Below are positions 1 to 8,353 of a DNA stretch of 64,000 nucleotides, piece after piece; position 1 is the first letter of the stretch, and every line of letters begins with the position of its first letter. Source of the stretch: Thermoanaerobaculia bacterium (GTDB lineage: Bacteria; Acidobacteriota; Thermoanaerobaculia; Multivoradales; JAIOJS01); the NCBI GenBank assembly GCA_030429235.1, contig JAUIDB010000002.1, positions 1 through 64,000 of the forward strand. The letters run 5' to 3'. The notes below the pieces were generated by a model. It was not told the DNA's origin, searched no databases, and saw only the letters and a program-made list of their open reading frames with translations. Position numbers and translations under genes: made by a program.

Positions 1-1101
1 GTCAGCTCCCGCCCCACCGCTCGGGGTGGCGAGAGTGGTGCGGAAGGGCGCTTCCTCGAGCCGCATCTGCAGGTCCTGGTTCCAGTAGAACTCGACATGG
101 TCCAGGGTGGCGCCGGGGGGAATCTGTACTTCGGCCTCGACCTCGGTGGTCGTCGAATCGAGGCGGTCGATCCGAACGAACGAGACCGCGGGGAGGGCGA
201 GGGCTGAATTGACCTCGATCTCGTCAGCTCCCAGCGGCGTGCCGTCGGAGGCCAGGGCCACCGCCCGGATGCTGTGGGCCTGTACTTGAGGGCCGAGATC
301 GAGACGGGCGGAGAAGGGAGCCCGTCGGGCGACCGAGATCAACTCGCCGTCGAGGTGGAACTCGACTCGCTCGACCGCGGCACTGGTGACGACCGTGCGG
401 AAGCGGGTCGTGCCTCGAAGCTCCCCGGCCGGGGGAAGGATACGGATCAACTGGGAGCGATTGGCATCCCGATCAGGCGTCGCATTCGAGGAGACGGAGG
501 AGGCCGAGGGCGCCGACGAAGTGGCACCAGAGCCTCGCGGGCTCGAGGGTTCGGGCCGGTTCGTCGTGCTCGAGGCAGAGCCGCTGCGATGAAGCGGAGG
601 GCACGACTCGTCCGGTCCTTCGCCACCCTCGACCACGGGAGTGGCTCCCCACCCGGCCTCCGACTCGAAGACGATGGCGATCTCCCGGAGATCCTCCGGC
701 AGGGGCACCACCCAACGAATCCGGTGGCAGCCATCCAGGCCCTCACCCAGGTCGACATCCAGGACCTGCTGGCTCGCTGCCTCGTCGAACCGGTCGACTA
801 CGGCGGTCATCCGGGCCGCGCCGGACCCCCCGACCTCGAGCAGGAACACCGTGACCAGTGCTTCGGTGAGGTCGGTATCGAGAGGCTCGAGCGTAGCGGA
901 CAGTCGGAGTGCCCCGCTCGCTGCACCCGCGGCCAGGGTGTCGAGGCCGAGGGCGGTGGTGGCCGCGGCCGGGAGAAACGGCGTCTGAGCGCCGCTAGGA
1001 TGAGGCAGTAGTCCGAGCGCCAAGCTCAGTACGACCGCCGAGCTCAGCACGACCGCCGACACCCCGCGTCGTCGGTGGCTGGTGCCAGGGGCGCGGCGCA
1101 C
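1..1101 (-). CDS. Secreted VWFA-neighbour protein, 3' end outside window (partial)
   Basis: The minus-strand frame is open without a stop from a GTG at 1101 to the window edge (367 codons), so the C-terminus is missing. The start follows the TGA of the upstream VWFA-related gene by 2 nt, which suggests translational coupling. Residues 13-38 form a hydrophobic signal segment ending near PSGAQ. A Ser/Thr/Pro-rich linker lies around residues 165-205, followed by beta-rich segments. The segment VEFYWNQDLQMRLEEAPF near the edge resembles LDYYWRNELIATSREAPH in the upstream protein, so the two are probably tandem paralogues. In VWFA-related proteins this region precedes the VWA domain, so a VWA domain may follow outside the window; that is inference. 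Confidence 0.75.
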   Translation of the reverse strand, partial: MRRAPGTSHRRRGVSAVVLSSAVVLSLALGLLPHPSGAQTPFLPAAATTALGLDTLAAGAASGALRLSATLEPLDTDLTEALVTVFLLEVGGSGAARMTAVVDRFDEAASQQVLDVDLGEGLDGCHRIRWVVPLPEDLREIAIVFESEAGWGATPVVEGGEGPDESCPPLHRSGSASSTTNRPEPSSPRGSGATSSAPSASSVSSNATPDRDANRSQLIRILPPAGELRGTTRFRTVVTSAAVERVEFHLDGELISVARRAPFSARLDLGPQVQAHSIRAVALASDGTPLGADEIEVNSALALPAVSFVRIDRLDSTTTEVEAEVQIPPGATLDHVEFYWNQDLQMRLEEAPFRTTLATPSGGAGAD

Positions 1102-1103
1102 CT

Positions 1104-4100
1104 TCAGTCCTGACCTCGCGGCTGGATCAGATCGAGACCGCTGGCGTAGCCCGACAGGGTGCGGGCCTCGAGCCCTCGACCCTTGACCTTGACCTCGACC
1201 GTGCGCCAGACGCTGTCGTCGGGCGTAGCTTCGGGAGTGTAGGTCAGGAGGTAGTGGCTGCGCAGTTCCTCACTGATCGATCCGTAGATGTCGTCGAGGT
1301 TGGCGTCGGTCGCGACGTAGTAGACCCGACCTCCACCGGCGGCGGCCATGCGCTCGAGTTTGCCGGTGAACGAACGCGTGCGGAATCCCTTGCCGTTGGT
1401 CCGGGCCGCGGTGTTGTTCATGACGATCAGGTAGATCGGCACCCCGGTTTCTCGCGCCATCTGCAAGGCCTGACGATAGGAGAAGTCCTCGTCTTCGTCG
1501 TCGCCGTCGTAGAACACGACCAGAGCCTTGCGGCCGTCGATCTCCTCCAACTGTAGGAGCGATAGGACGACGGCTTCCCACACGGCGGTGCGGCCACCGG
1601 CAGACAGATCGGAGATGCCGCGCGAGACGCGCCCCAGGTTGCGGGTGGACGACTGGACGACCCGGGGTCGGTTGCCGAAGCCGACGAGGAAGGCTTCGTC
1701 GCGTCCCGCTTCGAGGCCCGAGACGAAGTTGGCGGCCGCGGCCTGCACCCGAGGCAGTTTGGCGAACAGGCTCCCTGAGGAGTCGATGGCGAGCCCCACC
1801 GTGAGTGGCAGATCGTCGGCGAGGCGAAGGCTGTCGACGCCCTGGGGTACCCCCGAGTCGATCACTTCGAAGGCCTCGGCACTCAGATCGCGCACCGGTT
1901 TGCCGTCCCGGTCGGTGACCACGACGAACAGCTCGACCACCTCGACCTCGACCTGCGCCCCGAACCGCGCGCTGTTCATCAGGACGACGTCTTCGGTCGT
2001 CCGTCCCGAGGCGAGGGTGGCTTCGACGCGGATGAAACCGGAGGAGTCGGAGTAGGGGATCAGGATGCGCCGCTGGTGGGGCGCCTCGCGGCTGGTGGCG
2101 ATCAGTTCGTTGCGCCAGTAGTAGTCGAGCCGCTCCAAGCGCTCGTCGGCGGGGATCCGCAATTCGGCTTGCACCGTGACGGGGCCGACGTGGTCTCCGG
2201 ACTCGGGAGAGGTGATGCGGACCCAGAAGGTCTCGGCCGACTCGTTGAGTACCAGGAAGTCGCGCCCGATCTCCTCGTCGGAGTGGTCGTAGGCGATCGC
2301 TTCGACGATGTGTCGCTCTCCACCGCGACCCAGACGGACGCGGGTACGAAAGGGCGGCTCGGTCAATTCGGCGTGGCGCTCGCCGTCGAAGAGGAAGAGA
2401 AGCCGCGCTACCGCGTCGCTGGCCTCGGCGGTGACCTCGACCCGTCCTTCGATCGCTCCCGCCAGGGGTAGGGGCAGAATCCGCACGGTTCGTTCGGTGA
2501 CCGCGGTCGCTTCGAGGCGTTGCCACCAGTCGACTGGCTCCCCCGCCGTCGAGTCGATCAGGTCACGGCGGACGAATTGGGCGTAGCCGCCTCCCCAGAT
2601 GCCGTGGTCGAGGGCCTCGACCGCGACCAGAGCATCGGACGTGGCCCCGGGAAGCTGCAACGGCAGGCGGACTTCGAAGTCACCTCCCGCCAGAGGAGCC
2701 GGGGCGACGACGTGGTGACGGTACACCCGGGCCCCGTCTTCCAAGGTGAGGCCGGTGGTCAGCCGCACCAGTCCGGGCTCGTCTTGTTCGACGAGCGACC
2801 ACTCGGCTCGCGTCAAGAGTTCGGGCGGTGCGTCGTCGGTACCGGTAGCGACGGCCGCCTCCACCGGCAGGTCGCCCGTCGCGTCCTCCTGGGCCAGTCG
2901 CCGCAGGCGAGCCTCGGTCAAGGAGGGAGCTGGATCGGGAGCCGCCCAGGCCGGGGCAGCGAGCGGCGAGCCGTTGGCTCGACGGGCGCGCAGCGGCAGG
3001 ACCTTGCCTCGGAGGGCGTCGGGCCAGGTCAGTTCGAAAGCACGACGTTTGGCGAGTTGGTCCAACAGGGAGCGCAGGGACTGCCCATCGGTCACCACCC
3101 GGCCCAGCGTCTGCTCGGCGACTTCGGTGGCCGCGGGGCGCAGGCTCGGCTCCAGGCCAATCTCGGAGTCCTCGGCCAGGTCGGGCACCGCCGGGCTGTC
3201 CGCTCCGCGACCCAGGCCTACCCGAAAACCGACCGGTGTCTCCTCGGTCGCGCGGTACTCGATCGCTCCTTTCGCCTCGACACTGGTGACCACCGGGGCG
3301 ACGACCCAGCCGAGGCTGGTGGCCGCCTGGGCGAGTTCGGAGGCATTCGGAGGGTTCAGGGCGCCGGTCGGGAGCTGATCCGGTCGGTAGTACTGGATCG
3401 ACTGGAGTCCGATCCCTTCGTCGAGGAGCAGGAGGAGCCGGGGGGCTTCCGAAGGCCCCTCCTCGGCCAACCAGGCCAGCAGGGTGTCGCGACGATCGCG
3501 CAGGAGGCGGGCCTCCTGGTCGGCTTGCTGCCTTCGACGGTCGGGGATCGGTTCGCGCCACCACTGGGTCCGTCGTTGGCGGATGCGATCGCTAGCCCCG
3601 GGTTCGAAGTAGAGCTCGTACAGGCTGCGCTCCAGGAGAGCCTTGTCCGCCGCGGGCACGACCGCCGAGCGCGGCTCGGGCGCCGCCCGGACCACACGCA
3701 GGGAGCCGAAGCGGGTCAGTGAATCGAGCTGCGCGATCAGCAGGTCGGCGAGCCGCCGCACCGCTCCCGGGGAGCTGACCTCGGCTTCGATGAACACCGT
3801 GACCTCCCAGGAAGGGGCGTCCACCGCCCGCACTGGGAGGGCGAGGTCTCCCTCCTGGGTGCTTACTTCGAAATCGGGAACTCGGTCACCGCGTGGCGAT
3901 GCCTCGACCCAGAGTCGGCTCGTTGCGGCCGGCGCGGCGACCAACGCCGAGGCAATCAGCGACAGGCTGCCGGCCACGAGCAGGGCTCGGGCCAGGTGGC
4001 CTGTTGCTCTCGGCGCACGTGCAGGTGAGCGGCTCGAGGAACGGCGGGAGTCGGATGAGGTCGGCTGGGTCAAGAACTGGTCCTCGAGTTGGGGGCGGCG

Positions 4101-4151
4101 GAACGGGTCTGCTGGAGGCAACCGTTCGATCGACGACGGTATTCCAACCAT
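1104..4151 (-). CDS. VWFA-related domain protein, secreted, 1015 aa
   Basis: This large exported protein has a VWA domain in its C-terminal third. An N-terminal hydrophobic segment (about residues 53-75) follows an unusually long Arg/Ser-rich leader, so the true start could lie further in. Around residue 745 is the segment ELFVVVTDRDGKPVRDL, typical of the acidobacterial VWFA-related family (TIGR03436-like). The MIDAS motif DSSGS lies near residue 788 and a second metal-site-like loop, FYDGDDEDED, about 100 residues later. The N-terminal 700 residues are beta-rich and contain repeated EAPH/EPPF-type turns seen also in the next gene. VWA domains bind ligands through a divalent metal, but the ligand here is unknown. 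The next minus-strand gene starts 2 nt after its stop. Confidence 0.85.
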   Translation of the reverse strand: MVGIPSSIERLPPADPFRRPQLEDQFLTQPTSSDSRRSSSRSPARAPRATGHLARALLVAGSLSLIASALVAAPAATSRLWVEASPRGDRVPDFEVSTQEGDLALPVRAVDAPSWEVTVFIEAEVSSPGAVRRLADLLIAQLDSLTRFGSLRVVRAAPEPRSAVVPAADKALLERSLYELYFEPGASDRIRQRRTQWWREPIPDRRRQQADQEARLLRDRRDTLLAWLAEEGPSEAPRLLLLLDEGIGLQSIQYYRPDQLPTGALNPPNASELAQAATSLGWVVAPVVTSVEAKGAIEYRATEETPVGFRVGLGRGADSPAVPDLAEDSEIGLEPSLRPAATEVAEQTLGRVVTDGQSLRSLLDQLAKRRAFELTWPDALRGKVLPLRARRANGSPLAAPAWAAPDPAPSLTEARLRRLAQEDATGDLPVEAAVATGTDDAPPELLTRAEWSLVEQDEPGLVRLTTGLTLEDGARVYRHHVVAPAPLAGGDFEVRLPLQLPGATSDALVAVEALDHGIWGGGYAQFVRRDLIDSTAGEPVDWWQRLEATAVTERTVRILPLPLAGAIEGRVEVTAEASDAVARLLFLFDGERHAELTEPPFRTRVRLGRGGERHIVEAIAYDHSDEEIGRDFLVLNESAETFWVRITSPESGDHVGPVTVQAELRIPADERLERLDYYWRNELIATSREAPHQRRILIPYSDSSGFIRVEATLASGRTTEDVVLMNSARFGAQVEVEVVELFVVVTDRDGKPVRDLSAEAFEVIDSGVPQGVDSLRLADDLPLTVGLAIDSSGSLFAKLPRVQAAAANFVSGLEAGRDEAFLVGFGNRPRVVQSSTRNLGRVSRGISDLSAGGRTAVWEAVVLSLLQLEEIDGRKALVVFYDGDDEDEDFSYRQALQMARETGVPIYLIVMNNTAARTNGKGFRTRSFTGKLERMAAAGGGRVYYVATDANLDDIYGSISEELRSHYLLTYTPEATPDDSVWRTVEVKVKGRGLEARTLSGYASGLDLIQPRGQD

Positions 4152-4203
4152 CGCGCGACCGGCCTGAGCCTCGCGAAGCTACCGCGGTCGAACGAAGTCC
4201 GGC

Positions 4204-6048
4204 TCACTCGCCGAGAGCGGCGTAGCGAACGCGCCGGAAGCGATACTGCTGGGCCTCGCGGAGTCGTTGCGCCAGGACTCCATGCTGCGCCTCGTCCCAG
4301 CTGCCCCAACGCTCGACGAAGTCGGCGGCGGCTTGGGCATCCCCGGCGTATTGAATCGCCAGGACCTCCTCGAGCAGGGCCGCGACCACGGGAGTGTAGC
4401 GATCGTAGTCGATGCGGAGGCGCGACTCCTCGTCGAAGGTCAACAGCCCGCCAGCGAGAAAGTAGTTCATCTGCATGAGCTGCATGGTCTGGTAGGGCTG
4501 AGACCGCCGCGGCTTGACCGCCTGCAGGGTGCGAAGGACGCCGCTGGCTTGCACCGAACGAAGCTGGGTGGCATCGAGATGACCGGCCTCCGCCAGCCGG
4601 GGCGCGGTGAACAGCGAGACCAGATCCGACTTCATCTCCTCCAGCAGGTTGCCGTTGGCGCCGAGTCCTTCACCGGCTGGCCGACCGTGTTGATCGAAGG
4701 AGACGCCGAGGTAGTGCCCGACTTCGTGCCAGAGCGTACGTTGGAAGTTGCCGTCGAGGGTCAAGTCGCCCGCCTGGGTCGGCACCACGGCCGCTTCGAA
4801 CCGAGCGGCGGAGCCAGCGAAGAGCTCGGGGTGGGTCATGATGTTGTGCCGTAGCAGAATGGTCCGACCGTACTTGCGGGCGTGATTCGGGTCATTGGGG
4901 AGGATGGTCGCCGTGTTGGTCCCCCGCGCCTGGCCGAAGTCGGCGATCACCCGATAGATGCTCACGGGGATGTCACTGCGGACCTTCTTGTGCTGTTCGT
5001 AGGGCAGGGCGTTCTCGATCTCTTGGAGCTCGCCGATGGCGGCCGCGAGCTGCCGACTGCGTTCGGCGTCCCGAACCAACAGGCTGGTGGAGAAGAAGGT
5101 CTTGCTGCCCGTCAGCTGGTCGTCGTAGGTCTCGTAGCTGCCGATCTGGGCGTTGAGATTGCCGAACGATCCCGTCACCCAGGAGGCGTCGCCGCTCTCG
5201 TAGTCATCGGACAGCAGATCGCGCGCTCGGTTGGCCAGGTAGGCCGAGAAATCGGGGTCCTCGTGGCGTAGGAGAGTAGCCGCAGCGCGGAGCTCGTGGT
5301 AGGCCGGTATCAGCCACTCTGCATAAGCGAGGGAGTAAGGGACGGCGTAGTAGGCGGGTGGACTCTCGGCGGCGGCCAGTTCGTCGAGCGACTCCTGCAG
5401 ACCGGGATGGAGCAGGCCGAGAGCCGAGTGTTTCGCCAGCCGAGCCCGGTCCGCCGCGATCGAATCCGCAGTGGCCGCCCGAACCACCGCGCGGGGAGCG
5501 AGGAGCTGATCGCGCAGGCCGGGATGAGCCTGCAAGAACTCTTCCAAGGTGTCCTCCTCGAGCCCCGGTGGATAGACGTTCTTGCCCGGCCTCTCTTCGG
5601 CGACGGGCAGGAAGGGCTCCCGCTGGTTGTCCAGCGTGGTCGCAATCGGTCCGTTGAAGGTCCGAAAGAGAGCCTCCAACTCGCGTGCCGTGGCGTCGCG
5701 GCCGTCGGTCCGCGGCCACTCGCGAATCCGTTCGCGGGCCGCGAGTCCTTGCTCGTGGCGGGACTCCAGGTAGGCGTCGTGCAACAGGTTTCCGACCTTG
5801 ATCAGATGTTCGAGGGCCTCGCTTTCCGCCGGACTGAGCGCGCTGAGGTCGGGATCCAACCGGATCTCGAGGGTGCGATCGAGTACCTCGGACCGCTGCT
5901 CGGAGCTCCAGGCTTCGCGCGGTGTCTCCGGCGGTGCGGCGGTCAGTGGACTCGACGCCAGGCCGGCCAGGAGCACTGCGAGGCCGAGTGGGCCAGCCGA
6001 GGAAAGGCGACGTCGGTCGGAGCGGCGGGGAGAGCTGGTTCTTGACAT
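4204..6048 (-). CDS. Secreted zinc metallopeptidase, M49 (dipeptidyl peptidase III)-like
   Basis: The predicted product is a 614-aa exported metallohydrolase. The start ATG at 6048 gives an Arg-rich n-region followed by a hydrophobic stretch and an A-P-rich cleavage region, a good signal peptide; an upstream in-frame ATG at 6252 would put this signal in the middle and cross a likely promoter. A zinc motif HEVGHYLG lies near residue 440 and EEMKSDL about 32 residues later. DPP III enzymes pair HExxGH with EECRAE, so the spacing and the second Glu fit an M49-like gluzincin, but the first motif here is HExxH rather than HExxxH. Much of the protein is helical, as in that family. No gene partner is obvious; it is monocistronic or last behind the ncRNA region. 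Family assignment is moderate. Confidence 0.7.
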   Translation of the reverse strand: MSRTSSPRRSDRRRLSSAGPLGLAVLLAGLASSPLTAAPPETPREAWSSEQRSEVLDRTLEIRLDPDLSALSPAESEALEHLIKVGNLLHDAYLESRHEQGLAARERIREWPRTDGRDATARELEALFRTFNGPIATTLDNQREPFLPVAEERPGKNVYPPGLEEDTLEEFLQAHPGLRDQLLAPRAVVRAATADSIAADRARLAKHSALGLLHPGLQESLDELAAAESPPAYYAVPYSLAYAEWLIPAYHELRAAATLLRHEDPDFSAYLANRARDLLSDDYESGDASWVTGSFGNLNAQIGSYETYDDQLTGSKTFFSTSLLVRDAERSRQLAAAIGELQEIENALPYEQHKKVRSDIPVSIYRVIADFGQARGTNTATILPNDPNHARKYGRTILLRHNIMTHPELFAGSAARFEAAVVPTQAGDLTLDGNFQRTLWHEVGHYLGVSFDQHGRPAGEGLGANGNLLEEMKSDLVSLFTAPRLAEAGHLDATQLRSVQASGVLRTLQAVKPRRSQPYQTMQLMQMNYFLAGGLLTFDEESRLRIDYDRYTPVVAALLEEVLAIQYAGDAQAAADFVERWGSWDEAQHGVLAQRLREAQQYRFRRVRYAALGE

Positions 6049-6118
6049 GCCGGGGAGTCTAACTCGCCCCGAGTCGCCGGGTCGTTGCCTCGATGCGGGC
6101 GGTATTCCGTTCTCCCAT

Positions 6119-6147
6119 TTGACAGCCACGAGGGTGGGTGTTAGCTT
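6119..6147 (+). promoter_or_regulatory. Sigma-70-type promoter of orphan RNA
   Basis: A perfect -35 TTGACA at 6119-6124 is followed by a 17-nt spacer and TAGCTT at 6142-6147, with an extended -10 TG at 6139-6140. The predicted transcription start is about 6154. It points into a region with no convincing protein gene but with a terminator 200 nt downstream. Confidence 0.6.
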
Positions 6148-6153
6148 GAGGCA

Positions 6154-6376
6154 ACAACCGAAATGGAGCCTGGGATGACCGAACCACCTGACCAACGAGA
6201 GCCCTCGGGGGACACCTCGAGGGAAGCCGGGGTCGGACTGGGAGGAACCCAATGGCCCGCAGGAGCCGCCCTAGCTTCGAGCTAGCTGCTCTCCTCGGGG
6301 ACCGAGCTTAGAAGTTCCTGACTCCCAGGGCGATCCGAAGAGTAGGGGAGCCCTTCGCTGGCTCCCCTCTTTTCTT
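6154..6376 (+). ncRNA. Candidate structured small RNA (6S-like?)
   Basis: This plus-strand unit of about 220 nt is bounded by a strong promoter and an intrinsic terminator. A long-range closing helix is visible: CCTGGGA (6169-6175) pairs with TCCCAGG (6323-6329), then a symmetric 5/5 internal loop, then GAAC (6181-6184) with GTTC (6314-6317). Inside are local hairpins: CCCTCG/CGAGGG (6202-6223), CTAGCT/AGCTAG (6271-6285) and CTCGG/CCGAG (6294-6306). A rod with a closed terminal stem, an inner bubble and about 160-190 nt overall is the shape of 6S RNA, the RNA polymerase-binding regulator, but I cannot confirm the family. A 36-codon reading frame at 6175 has a GGAG 6 nt upstream, yet its third-position GC (about 60%) is below that of nearby genes. 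RNA is the better reading. Confidence 0.42.
6344..6376 (+). terminator. Intrinsic terminator of the small RNA
   Basis: A 9-bp stem AGGGGAGCC/GGCTCCCCT (6344-6368) with a 7-nt loop is followed by CTTTTCTT on the plus strand. The T-run is on the plus side only, so it terminates plus-strand transcription rather than the opposing gene ending at 6389. Confidence 0.8.
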
Positions 6377-6388
6377 GCTCCTGGGTCT

Positions 6389-6742
6389 CTAGCTCGAGTC
6401 TTCGAAGCCGGTCTCGCCGCCGGACGTCGTTTCGCCGCCATCGTCAAGGATCGCGTCAGTCCCGCGCTCCACCCAGTGATGAGGTGGCACGACCAGCGCT
6501 GGGTACTCGCGCCGGAGGTCCTCGAGTTGGCGCCGATAGGTGTCGAGAGGTTGGGGACCCAACTCGCGTTCGAGTTCCCGTCGCAGCAGCTTGAGTTCGC
6601 GGATCCGAAAGCAGTACAGGCTCTTCAGGTGTTCGTACACCAGGTCTGGAGGCGTCGTACCTCGGGGCTGGATGCCGTGTACAGACAGCTGAGCCAGGAT
6701 TCCCTCTCGGTAGCGGTAGCGCGTTGGCGAAGTCTCGGCCAT
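6389..6742 (-). CDS. Conserved-looking hypothetical protein, 117 aa
   Basis: I do not recognise this family. The product is soluble, with no signal or membrane segment. The centre (residues 30-85) is a charged helix-rich region with LKLLRRELEREL and RRQLEDLRREYP, suggesting a short helical hairpin or coiled coil; the last 25 residues are acidic and Gly/Thr-rich and probably disordered. The start ATG at 6742 has AGGA 7 nt upstream. It is divergent from the PP2C phosphatase gene with only 75 bp between the two starts, so they may share a control region. Confidence 0.6.
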   Translation of the reverse strand: MAETSPTRYRYREGILAQLSVHGIQPRGTTPPDLVYEHLKSLYCFRIRELKLLRRELERELGPQPLDTYRRQLEDLRREYPALVVPPHHWVERGTDAILDDGGETTSGGETGFEDSS

Positions 6743-6817
6743 GAGGGAATCCTAACCAGGATCTTCACTGCGCGAGATTGTCGGGATCGAGTCGGGCGTG
6801 ACAACATTCGAGTCAAC

Positions 6818-7654
6818 ATGTTTTCCAAGGTGAAACTGGAAGCGGCCGGACGGACCGATCAGGGACTCGTACGGACGACCAACCAGGATCAGTTCATCGT
6901 GGCGCAGATCCGGCGGATCCTCGAGGTCTCCCAGTCGAGCTTGCCGAGCGAACCGTCGAGGCCTCACTTCGGTGGTCCCGTCGGTCATCTGCTGGTGGTA
7001 GCCGACGGCGTCGGTGGTGGCGCGGCGGGCGATCGCGCCAGCGCGCTGGCGCTTCAGTCCTTTCTCCAGTTCGTGTCGGAGTCGATGCAGATCGGTCAGG
7101 TCGGTGGATCGCTCGAGGACGACCTCTTGGCCCAGTTCTCTCAGGCTATCGGAACGGCCCATGCCCGGGTGCGACGCGAGATCGAACAACGGCCCGAACT
7201 CTCGGGCATGGCCACGACCCTCACCATGGCGTACGTCCTCGGCCTGCGGGCTTACATTAGCCACGTTGGGGATAGCCGTTGCTACCTGCTGCGCGACGGG
7301 GAGGCTCTGCGGCTGACTCGCGACCAGACCTACGCTCAGGAACTGGTAGACCAGGGTGTGCTGCTCCCGAGTGAGGTCGACGAGTCGCGTTGGAGTCACG
7401 TGCTGGCCAGTGCGGTGGGCGGACAGAGTCAAGAGCAGCCCGAGATCCTGACCTACCGCTGCCTGCTCGAGCCGGGCGACGCGTTGCTGCTCTGCACCGA
7501 CGGTCTGACCAAGCACGTCGACGAGGCCGAGCTGGCGGAGAGTCTCTCCGGCCGATCGGCCAACGAGGCCTGTGACCATCTGGTGACTCGAGCCCTCGAG
7601 GCAGGTGGCACGGATAACGTAACCGTCGTCCTGGCCCGCGTCCTAGCCGACTGA
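6818..7654 (+). CDS. PP2C-family protein serine/threonine phosphatase
   Basis: This 278-aa cytosolic phosphatase would remove phosphate from Ser/Thr residues using two Mn/Mg ions. The family motifs are in order: RTTNQDQF near residue 25 (first metal Asp), VVADGVGGG near 60, SHVGDSRCYLLRDG near 150, LTRDQTYAQELVDQG, LLCTDGLTKHV near 225 and the C-terminal GGTDNVTVV. No regulatory or membrane domain is attached. I chose the ATG at 6818, giving MFSKVKLEAAGRTDQG; a GTG at 6830 is another in-frame option. It is a plausible partner for Hanks-type kinases such as the one at 33.9-37.1 kb, but no kinase is adjacent. Confidence 0.93.
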   Translation: MFSKVKLEAAGRTDQGLVRTTNQDQFIVAQIRRILEVSQSSLPSEPSRPHFGGPVGHLLVVADGVGGGAAGDRASALALQSFLQFVSESMQIGQVGGSLEDDLLAQFSQAIGTAHARVRREIEQRPELSGMATTLTMAYVLGLRAYISHVGDSRCYLLRDGEALRLTRDQTYAQELVDQGVLLPSEVDESRWSHVLASAVGGQSQEQPEILTYRCLLEPGDALLLCTDGLTKHVDEAELAESLSGRSANEACDHLVTRALEAGGTDNVTVVLARVLAD

Positions 7655-7673
7655 CGCGGACCAGGAACAACAG

Positions 7674-8192
7674 CTACTTACGACGGTAGGTGCCGTCGAA
7701 CAGGGTCTTCCAGCTCGTACCTCCATCCTCGCTGACTTCCCAGTGCTGCCGCACTGTCTTCTTGGACTCCGGAGTCCAGGTGATGCGATTGATCTTGCCG
7801 TCGGTTCCTTCATCGGCCAAGACCATGGCACCGTTCTCGAAGTGGCCTCTGAGTTGGAGTGAACCACCCTGGTTGTCGATCCAGGTCTGGTTCCAGGTGC
7901 CGGTGGTCCGATCGTAGTAGTTGAGGCTGCTGCCGGTGTAGCCACCTGGGGTCGAATACTCCTCCAGCAGAGCGCAGCCTCCGTGGATCGCCGAGATTCG
8001 GTTGGCACTCGGAGGGCGCCCCTGCGGGGCGTTCTTGGCGGTGACCGACCACTCGCCCAACCAGAAGTCGAACTGGCGGTGTTCCTCGCTGGAGCAAGGT
8101 TTCGCGGCTGGTGCCGTGTCTTGGGCTGCGAGGCAACAGGCTGCGGCGCCGAGGACAAGGAAGAGGATCAATGGGATCGATTGTCGGTTCAT
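7674..8192 (-). CDS. Secreted DUF1579-like protein, 172 aa
   Basis: An N-terminal signal peptide (residues 1-23, ending CCLAAQ) is followed by a single small beta-rich domain. The motif QFDFWLGEWSV at about residue 40 is the hallmark of DUF1579-like and related lipocalin-like proteins, whose function is unknown. The rest alternates strands with W, Y and G residues (for example NYYDRTTGTWNQTWID). The Cys pair at the end of the signal does not form a clear lipobox, so I do not call it a lipoprotein. It is divergent from the AraC-type regulator gene, which could control it. Confidence 0.75.
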   Translation of the reverse strand: MNRQSIPLILFLVLGAAACCLAAQDTAPAAKPCSSEEHRQFDFWLGEWSVTAKNAPQGRPPSANRISAIHGGCALLEEYSTPGGYTGSSLNYYDRTTGTWNQTWIDNQGGSLQLRGHFENGAMVLADEGTDGKINRITWTPESKKTVRQHWEVSEDGGTSWKTLFDGTYRRK

Positions 8193-8353
8193 GGTCTATT
8201 GTCTCCTTGCAGCTCGTTCCGGATTCTCGATGCCGGCAGTCTGGCATGAACCCAGGTTGGCGTCTGTCGGATTCTTGACTGAAGAAACTCTGTCCGACGC
8301 ACTCCGTACAGCAAAGAAGAGCGACGACAGCGAGGGAGGAGTTCGGCCGGACG

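Noticed and set aside
6175-6285. A 36-codon protein within the small-RNA region with GGAG 6 nt upstream
   Set aside because: Codon third positions are poorer in GC than neighbours and the stretch forms hairpins; kept only as an alternative.
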